Translations under genes and position numbers: made by a program
Part shown: positions 7,280 to 14,231 of the stretch, in pieces
Layout: every line of letters begins with the position of its first letter
How positions within the stretch are numbered: the first letter of the stretch is position 1
Source: W11650 sp963545585
GTDB taxonomy: Bacteria > Bacillota > Clostridia > Lachnospirales > Vallitaleaceae
Length of the DNA stretch: 22,566 bases
Direction: 5' to 3'
NCBI GenBank assembly: GCA_963545585.1
Contig: CAUUKX010000026.1
Location: 1-22,566 of the forward strand
The notes under the pieces: model-generated
Database searches by the model: none
Told to the model about the DNA's origin: nothing
What the model saw: only the letters and a program-made list of their open reading frames with translations

Positions 7280-8189
7280 AAGACACCCCCATAAAGAAAG
7301 GCTTGGCATAGCGGTAGACCGGATGCGGACTGCCGTTGCCGACCTCATACACATCACCTGCAAACCGATGCCGAAAACAAGATCCGGCTGCGCAGACATA
7401 GAGATCTCTCTTTTTTTCGTTAATGCCGGTTTCGGAGTACACAAAGCCGCTTCTCTTCTCCAGCAAATAGGTAGCGTTTTCCAGTGCCGCCGCCATTTCC
7501 TGTTCCTGCGGCAAAGCCGCTGCCAAAGTCATACACACCGAATACTCCTGCGCCTTGCCAATCCGCTCCTTGAGTACCACCGGCAATTCCAGTCGTTCAA
7601 AGACAAAACGCCCTAAGCCAGCCGTTCTCTTGCCGCCAATTCCGACGAGTGCCAGCCCTGCCAGCAAGTCCTCCAGCAGCACCCAAACTTTATTTTCTTT
7701 TGCCCCAACTATAAAGTACAGACCGCTTCTCGAATGAAAATGATACAATCCGACATGATAGGGCTTGGTTTCTTCCAATCCCCGCACCGCTGCTCTGGTC
7801 ATACTTTCCGCCGTTCCCAGTTCACTCATCTTAATGTCAATCTTATCGGCATGCCCGTTTAAATAATCTTCCAAACTTTCCACCGGTAAATAAGTCAATT
7901 TTTTTAACCGTTTTTTTTCAACAGAACTAGGCTCGCCCTGATGCTCGATTGCCAACAAAGGCTTGGGCACCAACAACTGATCCTTTATATAGGGCATCAT
8001 ATCCGACAAGAAAAGCTCTCCGTCTTTTGCCATTTGGTACAGTGTCCCCAGCTTTCCCTGCTTCTCCGCTTCCAGACAAAGTGCCGAAAACAGAGTATCC
8101 GCCCGTAAAATCCGTTCGCTGCTGTTTAGCATGCCATTGCCAAAATGCACCGCCGTCTTAAATTTGAGTTTATAGATTTTATAGTCCAT
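7269..8189 (-). CDS. csm4: Csm4, crRNA 5'-handle-binding subunit
   Basis: A 306-residue RAMP protein of normal Csm4 size. In the complex it sits beside Cas10 and holds the 5' handle of the crRNA. The N-terminus has the RAMP strand YKLKFKTAVHFGNG and SSERILRADTLFSALC (about 23-38), a recognised Csm4 segment. The glycine-rich loop GGKRTAGLGRF is at 185-195. The ATG is preceded by AGAGG and lies 9 bp after csm3; the stop overlaps csm5. No truncation or missing motif is seen. Confidence 0.92.
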   Translation of the reverse strand: MDYKIYKLKFKTAVHFGNGMLNSSERILRADTLFSALCLEAEKQGKLGTLYQMAKDGELFLSDMMPYIKDQLLVPKPLLAIEHQGEPSSVEKKRLKKLTYLPVESLEDYLNGHADKIDIKMSELGTAESMTRAAVRGLEETKPYHVGLYHFHSRSGLYFIVGAKENKVWVLLEDLLAGLALVGIGGKRTAGLGRFVFERLELPVVLKERIGKAQEYSVCMTLAAALPQEQEMAAALENATYLLEKRSGFVYSETGINEKKRDLYVCAAGSCFRHRFAGDVYEVGNGSPHPVYRYAKPFFMGVSYGK

Positions 8190-8198
8190 AGCAACCTC

Positions 8199-8912
8199 TT
8201 ATATTTTTGCTGTTTGCTCTGTTTCTGCTCCCCCCACTTTGCCCAAGAACTCTCCGCACTTAGCCAGCACTTCTGCTTTCAGCTCACCGCTGACAGTTTC
8301 CGCTTTTAGTCCCCGAAAACGAACTTTACCGTATCCTCTGGTACCGCTACCGCCCAGATAATCGTATTGCAGCAGACGAAAGCCTTCGGCTAACACTTCA
8401 AAATCTTCCACAATCTGCTGTTCTGTTTGTTCTGTTGTCTCCCCATACGCCTCATAAATGATATCCAGCAAAAACTCCGAGCCTCGGATTACCCGTTCGA
8501 TTTGCCGAGGATTGGCCTCAGAAGTGAGCCGGTCAATCGTATTTTCAAACTTAATTTCCGTCTTATTTTCTGCTCCCATTCGCTGCAATGCTTGCCAGTT
8601 GTTTAACAGCATATCGGAAAAAATCACCTTTCCGGCTCTAATCTGCTCTTTTTTGCTGCTGCCAAACAAGCGCTGCAAGCGTTCCTCATCATTTTCCGGT
8701 TTCTGGTTCAAAGTCTGATTGTAGCGTTTCGCTAAGAGTGTCCGGAGTTTACCCTTCAAACTGCTCCCCGGTACCATCGGTGAGCCGCTGAGTGCATCCT
8801 TAATCACCGGCGAGTCGACCGCCCCAATTGGTGCAAACACATCGGAACCACCGATATGTAGTCCTGTTACCACTTCCAATACTCCGCTTATTTTTATTTT
8901 TGCGTATAACAT
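8199..8912 (-). CDS. csm3: Csm3, backbone subunit and target-RNA slicer
   Basis: A 237-residue RAMP protein forming the repeated backbone of the Csm filament, where each copy cuts target RNA at 6-nt intervals. The catalytic aspartate is present as D33 in GAVDSP, the same residue number as in the well-studied Streptococcus thermophilus protein. The loop VPGSSLKGKLRT (about 47-58) and the glycine-rich GGSGTRGYGKVRF near residue 200 are typical. The start ATG has GAGGAGGG in front and lies 12 bp after csm2. RNA cleavage by this complex should therefore be intact whatever the state of csm6. Confidence 0.95.
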   Translation of the reverse strand: MLYAKIKISGVLEVVTGLHIGGSDVFAPIGAVDSPVIKDALSGSPMVPGSSLKGKLRTLLAKRYNQTLNQKPENDEERLQRLFGSSKKEQIRAGKVIFSDMLLNNWQALQRMGAENKTEIKFENTIDRLTSEANPRQIERVIRGSEFLLDIIYEAYGETTEQTEQQIVEDFEVLAEGFRLLQYDYLGGSGTRGYGKVRFRGLKAETVSGELKAEVLAKCGEFLGKVGGAETEQTAKI

Positions 8913-8924
8913 AATGCCCTCCTC

Positions 8925-9452
8925 TTATCCTTTCATATGATATGCCCGAAATGCCACCAATGCTTCCATATATCTGACAAATAAAATAAACTGCTGCTCC
9001 AGTATGTTCTTTGCTTCGTCCTTTTCCCCACCCGCCGGCTTACCAAACTCTTCCAAGTACCAAAAAATATCCGTATCTTCTATAAAGCCTTTTACCTTTT
9101 GCTCTCTGGATGCCTCATAATAGCAACGAATTTTAAAATAATTAATCCGGTCAAGAATCGCATCAAGCTCTACTTTCTCTCCCACATTCTTTTTCGGCAA
9201 GGCATAATAAACTTCCAACGCCATAGATAAAATATCTCTTAGCTTGGCAGTGGAAATTGAACCTGCATTTTTTTGATTACTTTCTTCGACTCTTTTTTTG
9301 ATAGCGAGAATTCTTTGCTCTGCCAAATCCGAATAATTATCCTTCGTCAACACTTCATGCTTTATCGCCGGTGTTTCTTTTTCCTGCGAATAGCTGTTTT
9401 TCCGGTCATTTCTTGGCTTTGACCAGTTGTTTTGGTTATTTCCGTTATACAT
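8925..9452 (-). CDS. csm2: Csm2, small subunit of the effector complex
   Basis: A 175-residue helical protein, the minor-filament subunit that contacts target RNA. It has a polar, disordered head (about 1-35, N/K/S-rich), then the conserved helices ISTAKLRDILSMALEVYYAL and INYFKIRCYYEASREQKVKGFIE. The ATG at 9452 is chosen because AAAGGGG ends 7 nt before it; the in-frame ATG at 9458 would be one base from that site. At 175 residues it is longer than many Csm2 proteins (about 120-150), the excess being the head. It begins 16 bp after cas10 ends. Confidence 0.9.
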   Translation of the reverse strand: MYNGNNQNNWSKPRNDRKNSYSQEKETPAIKHEVLTKDNYSDLAEQRILAIKKRVEESNQKNAGSISTAKLRDILSMALEVYYALPKKNVGEKVELDAILDRINYFKIRCYYEASREQKVKGFIEDTDIFWYLEEFGKPAGGEKDEAKNILEQQFILFVRYMEALVAFRAYHMKG

Positions 9453-9468
9453 TTTCATACCCCTTTCT

Positions 9469-11877
9469 TTAAGCGCCCTTTTCCTGTTTTGTCTCTCTGG
9501 TTAAATAAATATATAGGTACATCGCCGTAATTGCTTGCTTTCGCTCCTCCTGATTTCTAATCCAGCTTGCTGCCTTAGCGGCAAAATATTGATACCGCTC
9601 TTTATCCGCCGCCGGTGCCTTTGCCCCCGGCTCAAGCCGAGAAAGCAAATAAAATAAACGGGCAATGTTAATTTTTCCACTCTTCTCCTGAGCTTGTGCT
9701 GTCTTTGCCTTTCCTGGACCGTCTTGAGACTCCGTTTCCGGCTTTTCTTCTGCATTCCGGAACAGTGTCAGCATATTATATAGGAAGTTTTTGCCTCTTT
9801 CTTCGGAATGGTCAAAAAAGTTCTGAATATCCCTAAACTTTTCCCCCATGACCTGCTCCAAAAAGTTGTCCCAATGATATACATTGTCTCGGTCAAATAA
9901 GCTGATAGCATCTTTTCCCGGAAAACCCTTTGCATTCTCTTCCAGCTCTGCCACTTCTTCCGCCATGACATTGATGGGATAACTTCTGTCATACAGTCCA
10001 ATCCCGCCGGACAGTGTCAAGCTTTGCTGATTAAACAGGCGGAAACATTGCCGCAAATCAATCGCCGCCTCTACCACCTCATTCCACGCTCCCACCAAGA
10101 AAACATCATCTCCGCCGGAATAAACAATCGACACCCGGCGCTCAGCTACCGCAGGATTGCCCTCTTTTTTCAGCCAGTTCTCTCGTCTTTGTCTCATAAT
10201 GTCATTGATAAAAAACTTAAAAAAGAGGGATAACTGCCTGGACAGAGCCGCACTTCGAGTCAAATTGGCATCGGACTGTTTTTCGTCCTTGTGCCTGAAG
10301 CCGGAAACAAAGGTTGTCCCCAGATTATCGACATCTGCCCGAAAAACTGCTATTTTTTTAACCCCTTCGGCACTTTTCGCCAACTCATCAAACACCTGCT
10401 CTGCCGAATAATCTCCAACCCACAACTTCGTTACCGCTCTAAAATCAGCCGCCGGCCGATTTTTGACATATTGCCGCAAAATACGGGTTTCCGGATTTGA
10501 GCCGTCATAATCCCGCTGAGCGATTAATTGCCGGTCAAAGGGAAGCGGCAGCCAGCCCCTTCTCTCACCGGCAGCGAAACCGGCACCGGATTGGACTACC
10601 AGATACACCGGACTGTCTCCGCTTTTACGCCAAAAAGGATCGATAATATGCTCGGAAAAGTTTTTAATTCCCGAACAAACCGGACATAAATCATCGTCCA
10701 TTAACTGATCCATTCGCCGACAAACGCTGCATTCCCGATCGCCCTGATGTGTCCTTTGGTTTAACCCGATAATATCTTCTGCCGTGTAGCGATGCATTTT
10801 CTTGGCTGAAATCTGTCTGGAAATCTGCCGATACAAATCCGAGTAACTCCCCTGCGGAAAGTCCGTCAAATCATTGCCGCTGCACGCACAATATCCGCCG
10901 CCCAGATACAGAGCATTGCCAAAGACTTTTAAAAACCATTGATTGACTTCTTTTTCAAAGCTGTCCAGCCTTGCTCTAACCGTATCGGTATTGGGCAGCA
11001 CCAAATAGCAGTGCCCGCCGCCGGAATACATCAAGTTGACTCTGGATAAGCCTAAGCTCTCCAAAAGTTCATCAATGATATGCTCCATCACGATTTCCAG
11101 ATAAAAACTTCTGGCTCGTAAGCCTTTCAATGCTCCCTTACTGCTAATCATATAAATAAACTTTTGAATACCGGAAATATCAAGCGAATAAAGCAAAAAT
11201 GCTTTTTCCTGATAAATTTCCGCATCCTTTTCCAGTTTCTCCTTAGCCTCCGGATTTTCCGCCAAATACATTGCCAGTGAGCTGCTCAAAGCCGCCGCCA
11301 TCTTGGCTTGGTCAAACAACGAAACATTATTCAACTCGTCCTGATACATCGCCGGAAAATAAGAAAAGTTTTCCTCAAGCGTATTTAACAGCAAATCCAA
11401 ATCAACTTTCCCCGGTGCATCCGGCGGCAATACCGCCTGCAATTTGCCGGCTCCTTCGATTAACACCTGCTTTCGCTCCTCGGCTTCTCCCTTTTCCGTT
11501 TGTGGATAAATGGGGGCATTGTCTTTCGGTTTTAATAATAACTCCGCCGGATAAAAACAATGTTTACGCTCCGGCTCGTCCGAACTGCGATTGACAATAT
11601 TAAAAATACTGTTTAAAGCGCTATCGGCATACCGCTCTGCCGGCTGCGGCAGCTTTTCCGCTGCATTCTTCCCGGCTGCAATCTTAGCCGCCGTACGCAG
11701 GATCTGAATATTCTCATCTTCTTCCGTTGCTGCCCAATCCGTAAAAATCCATTTTTTCACATTTTCGCTAACAAAATCACTTTCCGACAAATGCTCCGCC
11801 GCCTCATATTGGCGCAAAGCCCATGCAATCGGATGCAGCAAGCTGCTAATTGTTAGCTCCATCCTCTTTTTTTCCAC
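9469..11877 (-). CDS. cas10: Cas10/Csm1, cyclase-active large subunit with degenerate HD motif
   Basis: The 802-residue signature protein of type III systems; on target RNA binding it makes cyclic oligoadenylate from ATP. The first Palm domain is at about 228-340 (LDISGIQKF). A zinc ribbon with cysteines 383, 386, 398 and 401 follows. The second Palm is at about 507-660, with FRADVDNLG and an intact GGDD at 588-591. The C-terminal small-subunit-like helices lie at about 670-800. The N-terminal nuclease motif, normally LLHDIGK, reads LLHPIAW (residues 13-19), so the HD ssDNase metal site appears lost. The GTG at 11877 is the start: GGAGGGAG precedes it at good spacing, whereas the next ATG (11862) has no spacing. 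It lies 2 bp after cas6. Confidence 0.95.
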   Translation of the reverse strand: MEKKRMELTISSLLHPIAWALRQYEAAEHLSESDFVSENVKKWIFTDWAATEEDENIQILRTAAKIAAGKNAAEKLPQPAERYADSALNSIFNIVNRSSDEPERKHCFYPAELLLKPKDNAPIYPQTEKGEAEERKQVLIEGAGKLQAVLPPDAPGKVDLDLLLNTLEENFSYFPAMYQDELNNVSLFDQAKMAAALSSSLAMYLAENPEAKEKLEKDAEIYQEKAFLLYSLDISGIQKFIYMISSKGALKGLRARSFYLEIVMEHIIDELLESLGLSRVNLMYSGGGHCYLVLPNTDTVRARLDSFEKEVNQWFLKVFGNALYLGGGYCACSGNDLTDFPQGSYSDLYRQISRQISAKKMHRYTAEDIIGLNQRTHQGDRECSVCRRMDQLMDDDLCPVCSGIKNFSEHIIDPFWRKSGDSPVYLVVQSGAGFAAGERRGWLPLPFDRQLIAQRDYDGSNPETRILRQYVKNRPAADFRAVTKLWVGDYSAEQVFDELAKSAEGVKKIAVFRADVDNLGTTFVSGFRHKDEKQSDANLTRSAALSRQLSLFFKFFINDIMRQRRENWLKKEGNPAVAERRVSIVYSGGDDVFLVGAWNEVVEAAIDLRQCFRLFNQQSLTLSGGIGLYDRSYPINVMAEEVAELEENAKGFPGKDAISLFDRDNVYHWDNFLEQVMGEKFRDIQNFFDHSEERGKNFLYNMLTLFRNAEEKPETESQDGPGKAKTAQAQEKSGKINIARLFYLLSRLEPGAKAPAADKERYQYFAAKAASWIRNQEERKQAITAMYLYIYLTRETKQEKGA

Positions 11878-11879
11878 TT

Positions 11880-12620
11880 TTACTCCCTCCTATCGACAGT
11901 GATGGCACCCATTCCCAAGCTGCATTTTATACCAATTCCGCTATACCGCCCAAACTCAAATAGAGCATGTGCAAAATTAACCATTGTCTGCGCCCCTTTT
12001 ATTTTTAGAGTCACCCTGCCCAAAAAGCCGGGAACCCTCACGCCCTCTAAATAAAATGGAGCACTCCGCAGCCGGTAGCCGATAATCTTCGTGTTTCGAC
12101 ATAGCTGCTCCAACGTTTCCTCATCCATAACCTCTATATTATCCGAAGCTGTACTGTATTTATTGAGCAGGCTCTGATAAATACAGAAAATATCCGGGAA
12201 AAATAAATATTCCCCCCTTTGCTTAAAGGCAGTTGGCGTTAAAAATTCCAGTTCTACCGTCCGGCTTTTATTCCCGCCATGGAAAATATCCAGCAACTGT
12301 CTTTTAGGCACGACAATTCGGGATATTTCCTCCAGTCGCACGGTCATATCCTTATGTTTTAAATAAATCTCATGAATTCCAGTCAGACTTTCCTGAATAA
12401 TGATACGATACGCTTCTTGGGTAAAGGTTGAAATCTCCCAATACCAATTCCCTTCCTGCCGCTCCAAATGCTGCGAGAATGGGTTTAATTGAGAAAGATG
12501 AAGATAAGACGCATACTCCAATGGCAAAAGCTCAATTAGTGCGCCATGAAAAAGAGATGCCATCGCCTGTGAAATGTCGCCGTCTTTGACTGACAGTTGG
12601 TATCTGATTTTGGCTAACAT
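11880..12620 (-). CDS. cas6: Cas6, pre-crRNA processing endoribonuclease
   Basis: A 246-residue double-ferredoxin RAMP nuclease. It cuts within each repeat, here leaving the 8-nt ACGGAAAC handle. The C-terminal glycine-rich signature is clear (FGRYSGIGIKCSLGMGAI). A histidine at residue 25 in SLFHGALIELL sits in the first helix where Cas6 proteins often place the catalytic base, but I cannot confirm it as catalytic. The start ATG has CGAGGTA upstream. It is the first gene of the cas6-cas10-csm2-5 operon, with its own promoter at 12703-12731. The large AT-rich gap behind it separates it from array 2. Confidence 0.92.
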   Translation of the reverse strand: MLAKIRYQLSVKDGDISQAMASLFHGALIELLPLEYASYLHLSQLNPFSQHLERQEGNWYWEISTFTQEAYRIIIQESLTGIHEIYLKHKDMTVRLEEISRIVVPKRQLLDIFHGGNKSRTVELEFLTPTAFKQRGEYLFFPDIFCIYQSLLNKYSTASDNIEVMDEETLEQLCRNTKIIGYRLRSAPFYLEGVRVPGFLGRVTLKIKGAQTMVNFAHALFEFGRYSGIGIKCSLGMGAITVDRRE

Positions 12621-12702
12621 AAATACCTCGCTTCAATAAAAACTCCGCTTCCCATCGATATGCCTTAATTTTTTTGATATTTTTAATACTTTTATAACCT
12701 TT

Positions 12703-12731
12703 ATGATAAGATATTTTAAAGAAAAAATCAA
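12703..12731 (-). promoter_or_regulatory. Probable promoter of the cas6-csm5 operon
   Basis: On the minus strand TTGATT (12731-12726), a 17-bp gap and TATCAT (12708-12703) match the sigma-A consensus at 4-5 positions per box. Transcription should begin near 12696, leaving an mRNA leader of about 75 nt before cas6. The region is extremely AT-rich, so neighbouring alternatives cannot be excluded. Confidence 0.5.
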
Positions 12732-12878
12732 GTCCTATTTTAAGTTTTTTTGTTTATTTTATTCAAAAAATATTTATAAAATCATTTTCTTAAGTTATTT
12801 TATCTATTCCTTTCCAGTAAAATTAACTCCCTTTCTCCAACTCGTGATATCGGTATTTCTATCTTATATAAAAGTTTT
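12732..12878. other. AT-rich non-coding stretch between array 2 and the cas operon
   Basis: About 147 bases of very high A+T, with many T and A runs, between the trailer repeat of array 2 and the cas6 promoter. I see no convincing ORF, hairpin terminator or further repeat. Short open frames across it run into the repeats and are not credible genes. It may act as an UP-element-like or nucleoid-protein target region. Confidence 0.5.
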
Positions 12879-13276
12879 AAACCCGTCCCCTCGCGGGGAA
12901 TTGTTAGTTCTAATGCAGTCGATTGATGATATTAACCAGTTATTAGCTGACGTTTCCGTCCCCTCGCGGGGAATTGTTAGTTCTAATAAAACCTTTACAA
13001 ACTGTAATTGATGCAACAAACAAAGTTTCCGTCCCCTCGCGGGGAATTGTTAGTTCTAATGTGTGAGTTGCTTTTGGAAAATTTTAGAAAAAGCAGGGTT
13101 TCCGTCCCCTCGCGGGGAATTGTTAGTTCTAATTAATTGGTCCCGTTCTGTTGATGCAGATTTCCCATGTTTCCGTCCCCTCGCGGGGAATTGTTAGTTC
13201 TAATTCGAGAACATGCAAATGAAAGTGGCATCGCTATATCGTTTCCGTCCCCTCGCGGGGAATTGTTAGTTCTAAT
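12879..13276 (-). CRISPR. CRISPR array 2: six 36-bp repeats, five spacers
   Basis: Repeats are at 12879-12914, 12952-12987, 13025-13060, 13098-13133, 13169-13204 and 13241-13276. Spacer lengths, from the trailer end, are 37, 37, 37, 35 and 36 bp. In crRNA sense the repeat differs from array 1 at positions 10 (A for G) and 12 (C for T). The lowest-coordinate repeat is degenerate: its last four bases are GTTT instead of AAAC, destroying the handle, as expected for the trailer end. The leader and the newest spacer (13205-13240) are at the high-coordinate side. Confidence 0.97.
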
Positions 13277-13413
13277 CCCATCTCTGCAATCCGGCTATGG
13301 GAGCGGCCTAAAAATCGTTTTTCGGCGCAAAAAGTTTTTGTCCGATTTTTTATTGATTTTTTTCCTAAAATTCCTCTCTAAACCACTACTGAAGCCTATC
13401 GGCGCAAAAAGAA
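13277..13413 (-). promoter_or_regulatory. Leader of CRISPR array 2
   Basis: Homologous without gaps to leader 1 (5922-6058). It holds a perfect 13-bp direct repeat, TCGGCGCAAAAAG, at 13322-13334 and 13399-13411, exactly 77 bp apart. The TCCCAT/ATGGGA inverted pair ends at the first repeat. The hairpin seen in leader 1 is absent. I found no terminator between the HD gene stop (13458) and this leader, so read-through from that gene into the array is possible. Confidence 0.75.
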
Positions 13414-13457
13414 AAATAATATACCGGTTCGACTTCCTCTTGCCCACCGCCGGCTGA

Positions 13458-14042
13458 TTATCTCAAATTGCCCTTTTCTATATGCTCCCGCAGGATTCGG
13501 TCTGTTACCTCAAACAGCGCTTCCGAGCCCAGCCTTGTTTTGCTTTGCCGCGCGTAAACCTGTTCCGCGGTCGCCCGTTCCTTCCAGTCACCGCCGTTAT
13601 TGCTGTTATTTAAAAGCAAAGGCTGGAGATTATCCATCGCATGCGCAAACCGTGATTCTGCGGTTTCGTATGCCTCAAATTCATCAAACAAGGCCACCAG
13701 CTCTGCTTTTTGATCTGCCGGCAAAATAGAGAATATTCGTTCTTTTGCGGCGTCCTCACGGGCTTTTTGGGTTTTTAGCCCCTCTGCGTCATACGCATAG
13801 GTGTCGCCAGCATCAATTTCCACAATATCATGAATCAAACACATCAGCATTACCTTGGCAATATCTATCTGCTCATTGGCGTATTCTTTAAGCAGATGCG
13901 CCATAATCGCCATGTGCCATGAGTGTTCCGCATCATTTTCATTTCGGCCGTGCCCGGATAAATGAGTTTGCCGAAATACATTTTTCGCCTTGTCGATTTC
14001 TAAAGCAAAGGCTAATTGTTTTTCCATGCGTTCATTCATCAT
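13458..14042 (-). CDS. HD-domain phosphohydrolase (YfbR/HDDC2-like)
   Basis: A 194-residue compact HD-domain protein, probably a nucleotide or nucleoside-monophosphate phosphohydrolase. The metal-binding set is complete: H40 in NDAEHSWHMA, H71-D72 in CLIHDIVEIDAGDT, and D137 in AHAMDNLQPLL. The E-I-D-x-G-D-T stretch after the HD pair is typical of the YfbR/HDDC2 (5'-deoxynucleotidase-like) group. The start has GGAGGAAT upstream of two consecutive ATGs; the first is used. The gene lies between pcrA and leader 2 on the same strand. Its placement beside the array looks incidental, since such genes are widespread housekeeping genes. The substrate is not determined. Confidence 0.8.
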   Translation of the reverse strand: MMNERMEKQLAFALEIDKAKNVFRQTHLSGHGRNENDAEHSWHMAIMAHLLKEYANEQIDIAKVMLMCLIHDIVEIDAGDTYAYDAEGLKTQKAREDAAKERIFSILPADQKAELVALFDEFEAYETAESRFAHAMDNLQPLLLNNSNNGGDWKERATAEQVYARQSKTRLGSEALFEVTDRILREHIEKGNLR

Positions 14043-14141
14043 AACGATTCCTCCGCAACTTTGAATACTCCTGCCTATCCGGTTATCCGCTGACAGCCGC
14101 TCCGTTTCCCGGCACCAAACTGCGGCGGCACTGGAACTGTT

Positions 14142-14185
14142 AAAAACCCTTTGCCGCCAACCCGCTTTTGCCGAAACGCAGCGGC
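14142..14185 (-). terminator. Weak terminator candidate after pcrA
   Basis: On the minus strand GCCGC (14185-14181) can pair with GCGGC (14157-14153) across a loop that can also form shorter GC stems. AAAGGGTTTTT follows (ending near 14142). The alternative pairings make it uncertain. The remainder of the 189-bp gap between pcrA and the HD gene shows no other clear signal. Confidence 0.3.
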
Positions 14186-14231
14186 TTACAATTTCAAAGC
14201 AGGAAAGCAGAAATGCTCCCGCTTATCCCCC

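Noticed and set aside
7280..7444. Upstream extension of csm5 by 55 codons
   Set aside because: It lies wholly inside csm4 in another register. The residues do not resemble Csm5, and the ATG at 7279 has its own ribosome binding site.
13167..13457. Plus-strand open frame over the end of array 2
   Set aside because: Again a translation of CRISPR repeats followed by the leader, antisense to crRNA transcription.
13458..14042. HD-domain protein as a CRISPR accessory, for example a ring nuclease or a detached Cas10 HD domain
   Set aside because: Its motifs fit the housekeeping YfbR/HDDC2 type, and it sits with pcrA outside the leader. Ring nucleases known to me are CARF or other folds.
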